Shown here: piece by piece, positions 31,790 to 40,007 of the stretch
How positions within the stretch are numbered: position 1 is the first letter of the stretch
Layout: each line of letters starts with the position of its first letter
Made by a program: the position numbers and the translations under genes
Notes under the pieces: generated by a model
The model's input: only the letters and a program-made list of their open reading frames with translations
Told to the model about the DNA's origin: nothing
Databases searched by the model: none
DNA from: Paenibacillus macerans
GTDB lineage: Bacteria > Bacillota > Bacilli > Paenibacillales > Paenibacillaceae
DNA: 47,083 nt
Direction: 5' to 3'
Assembly (NCBI RefSeq): GCF_023715465.1
Contig: NZ_JAMBOE010000027.1
Location: 1 to 47,083 of the forward strand

Positions 31790-33505
31790 ATGATGAGCAA
31801 ACATATGGAGTGGCGGCAGATAGATGGGGAAACGAGGCCGGATGCCGGGGCGGACTTGCCGCAGGCCGGCAAAATGGAGGGGAGCAACGCGGAGGACTGC
31901 CAAAAGGGCAGCCTGGGTGACGATACGGTTTGCGAAGCGGCCTGCGAAATTCTCGTCACAAGCGATGTGCACGGGCATATTTATCCGACCGATTACCGGA
32001 CGCACGAGGAGCTTCCCCTTGGTCTGGCCAAGCTGGCGGCGATGATCCGCCGGGAACGGGAGCGGACGCCGGACCTGCTGCTGGTGGATAACGGGGATGT
32101 CATTCAGGGAACGCCGCTTTGTTCTTTCTATGTAAAACAACGTCAGGAAAAGATGCATCCGGCGGTAACCGTTATGAACGAGCTGGGCTATGATGCGGCG
32201 ATCCCGGGAAATCATGAATTCAATTACGGGCCGCAGATGTTGCGCCGGGTGATGGAGGATTCGCGGTTTCCCTGGATGTCGGCGGGGATTGTGGACGCGG
32301 AACAAGGGCAGCCGGCCTTCGGCCAGCCTTATTTCGTCAAAACGACCGAGGCTGGCGTCAAAGTCGCCGTCTTGGGCGTGACGACGCACTATATCCCGCA
32401 TTGGGAAAATCCGCGGCATATCGAAGGCTGGGAATTCCGGGACGCGCTGGAGACCGTAAAAACCTGGGTGCCGCGCATCCGCGAACAGGAGCGGCCGGAT
32501 CTCATGGTCGTCGCTTATCATGGCGGCTTCGAACGGGACTTGCTTACCGGGGAGCCGGCCGAGCGGCTGACCGGGGAAAACCAGGGGTACGCGATGTGCC
32601 TGGAAGTGCCGGGGATCGATGTGCTGATTACCGGGCACCAGCACCGCTTGATTGCGGCGGAGGCCGGCGGGGTTACGGTGATTCAGCCGGGCTCGGGCGG
32701 ACAGGCGCTGGGGAAAATCTCCGTACGTTTCCATAAAAATATAGACGGGGCATGGACGATTCAGGAAAAAAAGGCGGAGCTGCTGACCCCGGATGAAACG
32801 ATACCAGCCGACGGCAGGGTGTTGGATTTGGTCCGCGGACTTGAAGCGGAAACTCAAACCTGGCTGGATCAGCCGATTGGGGAGGTTAGCGGGGATATGG
32901 AAATCCGCAGCCCGTTTGCCTGCCGGCTGGCGGATCATCCTTTTATGGAATTCGTGAACAAGGTGCAGATGGAGGCTGCCGGGGTGAGGGTGTCGAACGC
33001 GGCTTTGCTCAGCAATGCCTCGAAAGGTTTTCGCGGGAGCATTACGATGCGTGATGTGCTGACCAACTTTATGTATCCGAATACCTTGGCCGTGTTGCGG
33101 CTTAAGGGGGAGGATATCCGGGAGGCGCTGGAACAGACGGCGAATTATTTCATCGTGGGGGAAGGCGGGGAAATCGCCGTGAATCCGGCTTACGTGGAGC
33201 CTAAAGTGCAGCATTACAACTACGATATGTGGGAGGGCATCGAGTACGTGCTGGACGTATCCCGGCCCCCTGGCCGGCGCGTCGTACTGTTGACTTACGG
33301 CGGCGAACCTTTGCGGGCCGACGTGGAGGTCGATGTGGTGATGAACAACTACCGCGCCGGCGGGGGAGGGGATTATGACATGTACCGGGGCAAACCGGTG
33401 GTCAAAGAAATCCAGATTGACATGGCCGAACTCGTGGCGGAATATATCCGGGAACGCGGCACCATCACGGCAACCTGCAACCATAATTGGCAGGTCACCC
33501 GCTAA
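31790..33505 (+). CDS. 5'-nucleotidase / 2',3'-cyclic phosphodiesterase family metallophosphatase
   Basis: About 571 residues. N-terminal calcineurin-like metal site: SDVHGH, DNGDVIQG, GNHEF, AYHGGFE and TGHQHR in family order over residues about 58-290. A C-terminal 5'-nucleotidase domain follows (about 360-570, with NAALLSNASKGFRG and NNYRAGGGGDYDM). No signal peptide is seen, so it appears cytoplasmic, unusual for a family often exported. The frame is open upstream to 31706; ATG 31790 has AAAAAGGA nine bases ahead and is my choice, though ATG 31751 is possible. Being divergent from phn genes, it fits phosphorus scavenging. Confidence 0.88.
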   Translation: MMSKHMEWRQIDGETRPDAGADLPQAGKMEGSNAEDCQKGSLGDDTVCEAACEILVTSDVHGHIYPTDYRTHEELPLGLAKLAAMIRRERERTPDLLLVDNGDVIQGTPLCSFYVKQRQEKMHPAVTVMNELGYDAAIPGNHEFNYGPQMLRRVMEDSRFPWMSAGIVDAEQGQPAFGQPYFVKTTEAGVKVAVLGVTTHYIPHWENPRHIEGWEFRDALETVKTWVPRIREQERPDLMVVAYHGGFERDLLTGEPAERLTGENQGYAMCLEVPGIDVLITGHQHRLIAAEAGGVTVIQPGSGGQALGKISVRFHKNIDGAWTIQEKKAELLTPDETIPADGRVLDLVRGLEAETQTWLDQPIGEVSGDMEIRSPFACRLADHPFMEFVNKVQMEAAGVRVSNAALLSNASKGFRGSITMRDVLTNFMYPNTLAVLRLKGEDIREALEQTANYFIVGEGGEIAVNPAYVEPKVQHYNYDMWEGIEYVLDVSRPPGRRVVLLTYGGEPLRADVEVDVVMNNYRAGGGGDYDMYRGKPVVKEIQIDMAELVAEYIRERGTITATCNHNWQVTR

Positions 33506-33531
33506 CGGGCCAATCAGCGCCTACTCAGCGG

Positions 33532-34500
33532 CTACTCAGCCAGGCCGGGGCTAAACGGAGCAAAATCGGATAATTTTTCCGTGCTGAATGCAGTTATATC
33601 CGTAGTCGTGTTTTTTTCAACATCGTACCGGTACAGATGGTATTCGTCGGATGGCTGTTCGCTGATATAGTCTACGATGCTGCCGTCCTTATGCCATAAT
33701 GCATATGCGGTCGAGATGAAGTTTTTATCGCCTCCAACTTTGTTCAGGGAGTTTTCTTCCGGGTCGTACAGCGCCGGGATGGCGCTGCTGGTGTCGCCAA
33801 ACGACAGCGCCAGCGTATGGCCGTCGGGCGACCAGTTATAAGCATGGACCGTTTCGACGACCGGCTGGCCATATTCCTTTTGCATGGAGCCGATTTCGGC
33901 GTTGATGTCGATTTGTTTGCCGCTTTCGAGGTTCACCGCGATCAATTTATCTCCGACATTACTATAAAACAGGTTTATGGCCAAATACCGGTCATCGGCG
34001 GACAGAGCCAGCGAACGGATCTCCTTTGGGTCCGGATCGAACTTAACGGTATAGCTCTTCTGGCCTTCCGTTTTGACGGCTATGGAAGCGATAACGGGGG
34101 TTCCGAACTCCCCTTTCTTTTTGTCCGCCGTAAGGGTGACAGCGCCGGCTGTCCAAGTGAGTTTGCTGTCATCTTCGCTAAGTTTCGCGGCTAAATCACG
34201 CGCATAATAAACGGATAAGTCGACCGGCCCGCCTTGATTGCTTGGACTGCTGTGGTCGCCTTGACCGTTTTGGCTGTTTTGGCCGTTTTGGCCGGTCTGA
34301 TCGCTCTGATCGCCCGGATTGCCGCTTGTATCGGCGCTTTGGTTTTCCGGTTGCTTTGCGCCGTTTTCCCCTGTGGAATTTGTAGTTTGACCTGGCGTTT
34401 GCGATTCGCTTGATGCGCTCCCGGGGGTATTCGTATTTCCGCAGCCGGCAATGGCCGCGCAAACCAAACCTAATAAGAGGACCATAGTCATTCGTTTCAT
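33532..34500 (-). CDS. Lipoprotein with low-complexity linker and propeller-like domain
   Basis: About 322 residues. Lipobox AIAGC, then a Gln/Gly/Asn/Ser-rich linker (about 22-92, with recurring GQNGQ and DQ words). A beta-rich domain follows with TolB/WD-like words (LALSADDRYLAINLFY near 175 and YNWSPDGHTLALSF near 230). No catalytic motif is visible. ATG 34500 follows AAAGGAG; an upstream in-frame ATG at 34533 lacks support. It is divergent from the methyltransferase gene and convergent with the metallophosphatase. Role unknown. Confidence 0.82.
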   Translation of the reverse strand: MKRMTMVLLLGLVCAAIAGCGNTNTPGSASSESQTPGQTTNSTGENGAKQPENQSADTSGNPGDQSDQTGQNGQNSQNGQGDHSSPSNQGGPVDLSVYYARDLAAKLSEDDSKLTWTAGAVTLTADKKKGEFGTPVIASIAVKTEGQKSYTVKFDPDPKEIRSLALSADDRYLAINLFYSNVGDKLIAVNLESGKQIDINAEIGSMQKEYGQPVVETVHAYNWSPDGHTLALSFGDTSSAIPALYDPEENSLNKVGGDKNFISTAYALWHKDGSIVDYISEQPSDEYHLYRYDVEKNTTTDITAFSTEKLSDFAPFSPGLAE

Positions 34501-34600
34501 GTTGCAGCTCCTTTGGGTTTTGAATAAAAACATTTATAATTGTATAACGCAACGGAAAAAGACGAAGTTACATGAAGTTGAGAAGTTGAGGGGAAATTTC

Positions 34601-35236
34601 ATGCCTGTGCCGGTTAGCTCCATTCTGTCCGCTTTGTTTCTTTTTTTCGCGCTTCTGGCCATGTTGTCCATCGTATATAAAAGCTGGCGAAACGGGATAT
34701 CGCCGATGCCCGCCTCGGCGGAGGTGCGCAGGGCCGTGGCTGCGGAGCTTAACCGGCTGACCGGGCAGGCAGGTGGCCGGGGGCCAATGAGCGGCTGGAT
34801 GCCGGCAGATGGTCGAAAGCAGGCGGCCGACGAACCGGTTGCGCCGGCATCCGCTTATTCTATCGTCGAGGCTGGTTCCGGGTGGGGAACGCTCGCTTTG
34901 CATCTCGCCAAAAGCCGCCCGGACTGGCGGATCACCGGCATCGAAAACTCCTGGATTCCTTGGGCGGTTTCCCGGCTGGCTTTGCGTTTGAGCGCCTACG
35001 GGAATACCGTTTTTATTCGGGGAGACCTGTACGAATACCGTTACGAACAAGCCGATGCAGTAGTCTGTTATCTCTATCCCGGCGCCATGAAGCGGCTGGA
35101 TCCCCTGCTGCGCCGGCAGCTTCGCACGGGGGCGAGGATCGTCAGCGTTTGCTTTGCCCTCCCCGGTTGGCAAGCGGAAAGGGTCATTACCTGCCGGGAC
35201 ATGTACCGGACTAAAATTTACGTCTATAAAAGGTAG
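34601..35236 (+). CDS. Membrane-anchored SAM methyltransferase, FAM173-like
   Basis: 211 residues: one N-terminal membrane segment (about 5-28) and a class I methyltransferase domain with motif I VEAGSGWGTLALHLA (near 91-105) and motif II GIENSW (near 114). Then follow words resembling the FAM173/ATPSCKMT group (VVCYLYPGAMKRLDPLLRRQL near 150-170 and ARIVSVCFALPGW near 174-186). The mitochondrial members are lysine methyltransferases with the same anchor-plus-domain layout; one modifies the ATP synthase c subunit. Substrate here is unknown. ATG 34601 follows GAGGGGA. The stop codon abuts a MITE-like element. Confidence 0.8.
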   Translation: MPVPVSSILSALFLFFALLAMLSIVYKSWRNGISPMPASAEVRRAVAAELNRLTGQAGGRGPMSGWMPADGRKQAADEPVAPASAYSIVEAGSGWGTLALHLAKSRPDWRITGIENSWIPWAVSRLALRLSAYGNTVFIRGDLYEYRYEQADAVVCYLYPGAMKRLDPLLRRQLRTGARIVSVCFALPGWQAERVITCRDMYRTKIYVYKR

Positions 35237-35400
35237 TCAAAAAGTCATCTTTTTATCACGAAGCAAGTCAGGAAGTGGATCGGGCGTCGAATCTTGAATT
35301 CAGCCGGGCCTTCCGTTGCTCACGTAGGCTCCCCCTACGCTCCGCTACTCAGTCCCTAGCTTCATCCAACCTTCTTGGTGCTAAAAACCTGACTTTTTGA
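35237..35400. mobile_element. MITE-like element with 11-bp terminal inverted repeats
   Basis: TCAAAAAGTCA (35237-35247) and TGACTTTTTGA (35390-35400) are perfect inverted ends of a 164-base non-coding segment with internal CGTAG/CTACG pairing. It starts one base after the methyltransferase stop codon. Flanking target duplication is not obvious. A related end-like word is at 12421. No transposase is encoded. Confidence 0.55.
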
Positions 35401-35428
35401 ACATTATTAAAAGGAGAGAATAAACCCG

Positions 35429-35500
35429 ATGTGGTGTTTCTGCTATAAACGGCTTAATCAGCCGCGAAGACAAATGACGGGAGTTGAACTTGATGAGTGA
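35429..35500 (+). CDS. Possible 23-residue leader peptide
   Basis: An ATG at 35429 preceded by AAGGAGAG opens a 23-codon frame (MWCFCYKRLNQPRRQMTGVE...). Its stop overlaps the start of the following 100-residue gene by eight bases, suggesting translational coupling. The Trp/Cys/Cys start is unusual. No homologue is known to me; it could be a chance frame. Confidence 0.35.
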   Translation: MWCFCYKRLNQPRRQMTGVELDE

Positions 35501-35795
35501 ACGCATGAATGACCAAGCCAATGTACAGGTGAACGAACAGGAGCTAGTCCAGTATATCGCCGCCCGGACGAAGGCGGATACGCAGCAGATCCGGCTGGTG
35601 CTGAAGCATGAAGCCGATTATATCGAACGCGCGCATCAATACGCCAAGGATGAGGTCGAGATCGACGGGGACGAACTGGTGGATTACGTGCTCCGCCAAC
35701 GCGATGTCAAGCTGGACGAGCTTGCGGTCGAGTCGATCCTCGATTTGGAGATGGATTATTTGACGGAAAAAGGCCTTGCCGGTTATGTCGATTAG
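35493..35795 (+). CDS. Small acidic hypothetical protein
   Basis: 100 residues, strongly acidic, mostly helical by composition (NEQELVQYIAARTKADTQQIRLVLKHEADYIERAHQ; key words given only to 18 at a time: QQIRLVLKHEADYIE). No membrane segment or known motif. ATG 35493 follows GGGAG; a TTG at 35484 is possible. It has good coding character. Role unknown; the helix pattern near residues 30-45 resembles short DNA-binding or scaffold helices but this is not evidence. Confidence 0.7.
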   Translation: MSERMNDQANVQVNEQELVQYIAARTKADTQQIRLVLKHEADYIERAHQYAKDEVEIDGDELVDYVLRQRDVKLDELAVESILDLEMDYLTEKGLAGYVD

Positions 35796-35903
35796 GCTTG
35801 TGGCAAGCTGTATATCTAAAATGAAGGCTTAAACGGTAAAAGGGGGTTCCAACTAGTTCCAGCCGCCGAGCGGCAAGGTGAGGGTGGAGCGCCCTTTTGC
35901 TCC

Positions 35904-36090
35904 TCTCATTGGAAAAAATCCAATAGATTGGCGGATATCGAATGCAATTTTGAGCTCTCATTGGAAAAAATCCAATAGAATTCGTTCAAAACGCCCGTTT
36001 CATGCCCTGCCGAACCTCATCTATTGGAAATATCCAATCACGCCGCTGCATTTACCATTTTATCTCCAATTCTATTGGATATTTCCAATC
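35904..36090. repeat. ATTGGA/TCCAAT palindrome block, copy 2
   Basis: Palindromes at 35908-35924, 35960-35976 and 36023-36038, and a CCAATTCTATTGGATATTTCC segment (36066 onward, core words given). Intervening words such as AGAATTCG, GCCCGTTT and CGAACCTCAT are shared in order with 27655-27840. It is a duplicated intergenic element of about 185 bases. Confidence 0.8.
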
Positions 36091-36184
36091 ATAACGTCGG
36101 GTTAGGCTGCGGGCTTGATTATCAACAAAATAAATTATTTTATTTTAATCAACCAACTTTAAAAATATTTAAATTAGGAGTACC

Positions 36185-36218
36185 CTAGTAGATGGAAGTT
36201 CCATAATTCTACTAGGAG
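36185..36218 (+). promoter_or_regulatory. Leader hairpin touching the butanediol dehydrogenase ribosome site
   Basis: CTAGTAGA (36185-36192) pairs with TCTACTAG (36208-36215), and TGGAA pairs with TTCCA inside. The 3' arm ends within the AGGAG ribosome site (36214-36218). It could modulate translation or be a DNA operator. Confidence 0.5.
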
Positions 36219-36228
36219 ATGAGTACAA

Positions 36229-37275
36229 GTGAAAGCTTTGAGATGGCATGGTGTCAAGGACTTGAGACTGGAGAACATCGAGGAGCCGAAGCCGGCTAAA
36301 GGCGAAGCGAAAATAAAGGTGGAATGGTGCGGCATTTGCGGCAGTGATCTGCATGAATATACGGCGGGGCCGATTTTCATCCCGCTTGAAACCCACCCGC
36401 TTAGCGGAGACAAAGCTCCGGTCGTGATGGGGCATGAATTTTCCGGACAGGTGGTGGAAGTTGGCGAAGGGGTGACCCGGGTGGCCGTCGGCGACCGTGT
36501 TGTCGTGGAACCGATCTATGCGTGTGGAACCTGCGAGGCTTGTAAACAAGGCAAATACAATCTTTGCGATAAAATGGGCTTTTACGGCCTGGCCGGCGGC
36601 GGGGGCGGATTTTCCGAATATACGTCCGTTCCGGAAAGAATGCTGCATAAAATCCCGGATTCGATTTCCTTCGAGCAAGGCGCTCTGGTCGAACCGTCCG
36701 CGGTGGCGCTGCATGCGGTTCGTTCCAGCAAACTGAAAGTCGGCGACAAAGCGGTGGTGTTTGGCACAGGGCCCATCGGCCTGCTTGTGATCGAGGCGCT
36801 GAAGGCTTCGGGGGCTTCGGAAATCTACGCGGTTGAGCTGTCGGAGGAACGGAAACAGAAAGCCGCGGAGCTGGGAGCGATCGTTATCGATCCGAAGGAA
36901 TACGATGCCGTTGAGGAAATTCATAAGCGCACGCATGGCGGAGTGGACGTAGCCTATGAGGTTACCGGGGTTCCGCCGGTGCTAACCCAGGCGATCAACT
37001 CCACCAAAATCGGCGGAGAAACGATGATCGTCAGCATTTTCGAAAAGGAAGCTTCGATTCATCCGCAAAACATCGTCCTGAAGGAACGCACCGTGACCGG
37101 CATTATCGGGTACCGCGACGTATTTCCGGCAGTGATCAGCCTGATGGCTCAAGGTTACTTCCCGGCGGACAAGCTTGTCACCAAACGCATCAAGCTGGAT
37201 CAAGCCGTTGAGGCAGGTTTTGAAGGGCTGCTCAAAGAGCGGAATCAGGTCAAAATTTTGGTGAAGGCCGAGTAA
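36229..37275 (+). CDS. Zinc-dependent alcohol dehydrogenase, (R,R)-butanediol dehydrogenase type
   Basis: 348 residues of the medium-chain dehydrogenase family. Catalytic zinc ligands CGICGSD (near 37) and GHEF (near 69). Structural zinc cysteines CGTCEACKQGKYNLC near 99-113. NAD motif GTGPIGLL near 180. The FYGLAGGGGGFSEY and ETHPLSG words are characteristic of the BdhA group, which interconverts acetoin and 2,3-butanediol. The start is GTG 36229, ten bases after AGGAG. A leader hairpin precedes it, and a long inverted repeat follows the stop. Sorbitol-type activity cannot be excluded. Confidence 0.88.
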   Translation: MKALRWHGVKDLRLENIEEPKPAKGEAKIKVEWCGICGSDLHEYTAGPIFIPLETHPLSGDKAPVVMGHEFSGQVVEVGEGVTRVAVGDRVVVEPIYACGTCEACKQGKYNLCDKMGFYGLAGGGGGFSEYTSVPERMLHKIPDSISFEQGALVEPSAVALHAVRSSKLKVGDKAVVFGTGPIGLLVIEALKASGASEIYAVELSEERKQKAAELGAIVIDPKEYDAVEEIHKRTHGGVDVAYEVTGVPPVLTQAINSTKIGGETMIVSIFEKEASIHPQNIVLKERTVTGIIGYRDVFPAVISLMAQGYFPADKLVTKRIKLDQAVEAGFEGLLKERNQVKILVKAE

Positions 37276-37286
37276 GAAGGCTTTCC

Positions 37287-37329
37287 ACTGGCGGGGATTA
37301 TACCCGGTAAACGGCAACTCCCCGCCAGT
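37287..37329. terminator. Hairpin between convergent genes
   Basis: ACTGGCGGGGA (37287-37297) pairs perfectly with TCCCCGCCAGT (37319-37329). There is no strong T-run, but the position right after the dehydrogenase stop favours a terminator or 3'-end stabiliser. Confidence 0.55.
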
Positions 37330-37415
37330 CAAAATAATCTTGCGTTGGTGATGTTTTTTGGCCAGAGATCCAGTCGTAGCGCAGCCTATGTGCCATCCCT
37401 CCCCCGGGCTGCCCT

Positions 37416-38009
37416 CTAAACGGCGGGGTTTTGCCCGGAAAACCGCCGGATCAATGCCGCGCGGGTCATCACCAGCCGCATTGGCACGAGCTTTTCCGCG
37501 TGGGGGACGACGCGGCGGCGGTTGCTCGGGTGGAAAACCGCCAGCAGCAGACGCAGGTACGAAGTCGTCAGCGCTCGGAAGGTGCGGTTTTCCATCTGAT
37601 ACGTTTCAAAGCCCAACCCGTGCGTGATGCCGCGATGCAGTAAAGTTACGCCCTGCAGCGCCTTGACTTGGCTCAGCTGCGGGTTTTTCACCATTTCCGC
37701 GCAAATCTGCCGCATGGTGCCCCGCATCAACCGGGCGATCATGAGCGCGACCCGGTTTTCTTCATGGGACTGCAGCAGCGCGAGGATTTTTCGGTTATCC
37801 AAATGCAGCTCCCCGATCCAGTCTCCGTCATGGATCCACGTTCCATCCTCGCACAACATACACTTGCCGTGATACTTCGTGACGAACATTTTGCAGATGC
37901 CGTATTCCCCCGCATGTTTGGAGCGCAGGCGGCTAAATCCTTCGAATACCCGCTCCCAGCGCATCCAACCCCATTGGATGGCCCGCTTAAAGATCGAAAC
38001 CGAGCGCAT
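37416..38009 (-). CDS. YkoP-like domain protein
   Basis: 197 residues, basic, no signal or membrane segment. The segment GDWIGELHLDNRKILALL (near residues 62-79) and GRITHGLGFE-like words (RGITHGLGFETYQ near 126-138) resemble the YkoP-like domain, which I recall attached to, or encoded near, polysaccharide deacetylases and glycolipid genes. Function unknown. ATG 38009 follows GGAAGGAG. It is the last gene of the minus-strand cluster after a PAP2 phosphatase gene (35-base gap). Confidence 0.6.
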   Translation of the reverse strand: MRSVSIFKRAIQWGWMRWERVFEGFSRLRSKHAGEYGICKMFVTKYHGKCMLCEDGTWIHDGDWIGELHLDNRKILALLQSHEENRVALMIARLMRGTMRQICAEMVKNPQLSQVKALQGVTLLHRGITHGLGFETYQMENRTFRALTTSYLRLLLAVFHPSNRRRVVPHAEKLVPMRLVMTRAALIRRFSGQNPAV

Positions 38010-38044
38010 TTTAACTATCTCCTTCCAAAACTAATATTATTAAT

Positions 38045-38581
38045 TCAAACAGTTCCCGCAAACAAAATGACAAGCAGCGCGGTCAGCGATCCGATCAGAC
38101 CGCCGGCGAGGCAGTCCGAAGGATAATGAACGCCCAGATAAATCCGCGACATGCCGACGATAAACGCAAGCGGCAGCAGGATTTGAGCCAGGCCGGGGGC
38201 GGCGAACAGAAACGGAACGGCGGTGGAAAACGCGGCCGTCGTATGCCCGGACGGAAAGGAGAAGTCCTTCAGCGGGCGAATCGAGATCCGGGCGCCCTGC
38301 AGCGCCGCGTAGGGCCGTGTCCGCTGAAACGTCCTTTTGACCAGGACGGCTGCCAGATGACTGAGCGCCAGAGCGCACAAGCTTTTCCAACCGGCTTTTT
38401 GCCAAGGCCCTACCGCAAACAGGATGACCGAAAGGGTGACGGCAATCGTGAATGCCGCGCTGCCCAAATGGGTGATTCCCTTCAAGACCAGGTCGAGCGC
38501 GGGATGGCTAAGCTTATGATTGCACCAGAAAAACAGCCGGTTATCGTATTCGCGCAGCCGCTCATAATAGCGAAACATCAT
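38045..38581 (-). CDS. PAP2-family membrane phosphatase
   Basis: About 178 residues with five to six membrane segments. All three PAP2 motifs are present: KRTFQRTRP near residue 80, PSGHT near 107 and SRIYLGVHYPSD near 145. It dephosphorylates a lipid phosphate such as phosphatidate, undecaprenyl or prenyl pyrophosphate. I chose ATG 38581, six bases after GGAGTG; the frame runs further upstream without a ribosome site. Beside a diacylglycerol glycosyltransferase-type gene, phosphatidate to diacylglycerol would be a fitting reaction. Confidence 0.9.
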   Translation of the reverse strand: MMFRYYERLREYDNRLFFWCNHKLSHPALDLVLKGITHLGSAAFTIAVTLSVILFAVGPWQKAGWKSLCALALSHLAAVLVKRTFQRTRPYAALQGARISIRPLKDFSFPSGHTTAAFSTAVPFLFAAPGLAQILLPLAFIVGMSRIYLGVHYPSDCLAGGLIGSLTALLVILFAGTV

Positions 38582-38718
38582 GTAAAACACTCCACTCCCC
38601 AGAAAAAATAACGCGCCATTCGAGGTGTGCCTTTCGGAAATTCCCGCCCGTGCGGGATCTTCCAACGAACCCGCTATCTACCGGAAGGCCCGGTTTAGCA
38701 CACGCTTAAACGGATGAT

Positions 38719-39933
38719 TTAATGCTCTTGCCCATAACGTTCCAGCATTTTCCCGGCCTGGTACCGGATCGGCCGGATCCAGTAGAACAGCATGATGCTG
38801 AACAACAGCAAAGCGCTGACGCCAACCGTTACCGTTTCCCCGAAGCTTTCGGCCACCCATCCGCCTAAAATCGGACCGATGATCACGCCGATTCCTTCAA
38901 TGCCTGACAAGACTCCCCAGCCGGTCGCTTTTTGCTCGGCGGGGACGAAGTAGGACAGAATGGCGTTCCAGGCGGGAAGCACGGCGGCATAAGCCGCGCC
39001 GAAACCCAAGGCGAGCAGCATTGTGCTGAACATCTGCCGGGAATAAATCAGCAGCCCCAGACAGGCGGCCAAGGCACCAAAGCCGGCGACGAGCAGCCAT
39101 TTGTGGCCCCATTTGTCGGCCAGCCGGCCCATGGGGATCAACAGCAGCACCGTCATCAACCCTCCGCCGAGCAGTACGATCGAGTACGCCGAATAATCCA
39201 GGTCCAGGTATTCGGAAGCGAAGCTCGGCAGAACGGGCACCAGCAGCCCGGCGGCCAGCGTCTGCAAAATCATGCCGGGCACAAGCGGCTTCATTTGCGC
39301 CAGCTTGTTCCGCATTTGGCTCATCTGCTGTTTAAAGGGGATGGCCGCGATCAAGTCCTTGGACCGGAACACGCTGCCCTTCACGGCCGCCAGCGCCCAG
39401 CCTCCCGCCCACAGCCCGGCCAAAAGCCAGAATGACACAGAGTAGCTGCGGTCGAGCAGAAAATTAACGGCAACCGGCCCGAGGCCAAGCGACATGAGCC
39501 AAATCGTGTATACCGCCCCCATTTGCGAGCCCCGGTGGTCCTCGCGGATTTCCGAGAGGCAGAGCAGCCAGATCGGGGAGACGCCTATCCCGAGCAGCCC
39601 GGAGCCGGCGATGATCGCCCAGGGAGCGCTGATGCCGAAGGATACGAGCAGCCCAAGCAGACCGAGCAGCAAAAATGCGTTCAGGATCAAACGTGCCGGA
39701 AACCGGTCAAGCACATATCCGGCGATGACCTTGATCAGGGTGTCGGCCAAATAGTGGATCGATATCGCCGCCCCCACCGCCGCCAGGGTGATTTGCCGGT
39801 CATTGGCATAGGCGGGCAGGAATGAAATCAGAAAAGCGCTGCGGGCCATTTCGGTCAGGAACAAAATAGCGGAGCAATGCAGAAATGAAGGGGGTAGCTT
39901 GCTCCAAAAGCCCCTTTGCGCGGAATTTTTCAT
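38719..39933 (-). CDS. MFS transporter
   Basis: 404 residues, 12 membrane segments, motif A-like loop GRLADKWGHKW near residue 278. The first helices (FLTEMARSAFLISFLPAYANDRQ) resemble MFS members of glycolipid clusters, such as LtaA-type flippases, but this is by context. ATG 39933 follows GGGGG. The gene lies between the PAP2 gene and the glycosyltransferase gene. It could move a glycolipid across the membrane. Confidence 0.85.
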   Translation of the reverse strand: MKNSAQRGFWSKLPPSFLHCSAILFLTEMARSAFLISFLPAYANDRQITLAAVGAAISIHYLADTLIKVIAGYVLDRFPARLILNAFLLLGLLGLLVSFGISAPWAIIAGSGLLGIGVSPIWLLCLSEIREDHRGSQMGAVYTIWLMSLGLGPVAVNFLLDRSYSVSFWLLAGLWAGGWALAAVKGSVFRSKDLIAAIPFKQQMSQMRNKLAQMKPLVPGMILQTLAAGLLVPVLPSFASEYLDLDYSAYSIVLLGGGLMTVLLLIPMGRLADKWGHKWLLVAGFGALAACLGLLIYSRQMFSTMLLALGFGAAYAAVLPAWNAILSYFVPAEQKATGWGVLSGIEGIGVIIGPILGGWVAESFGETVTVGVSALLLFSIMLFYWIRPIRYQAGKMLERYGQEH

Positions 39934-40007
39934 CTTTTTGAACCCCCATACAATGGAATTGGTTTCGCATGGTTGAACGCCCGGCGGTTAATGGCCGGCT
40001 GCCACCG

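Noticed and set aside
36169..36936. 255-codon minus-strand frame across the butanediol dehydrogenase gene
   Set aside because: It is antisense to a gene with clear zinc and NAD motifs and shows no independent protein features.
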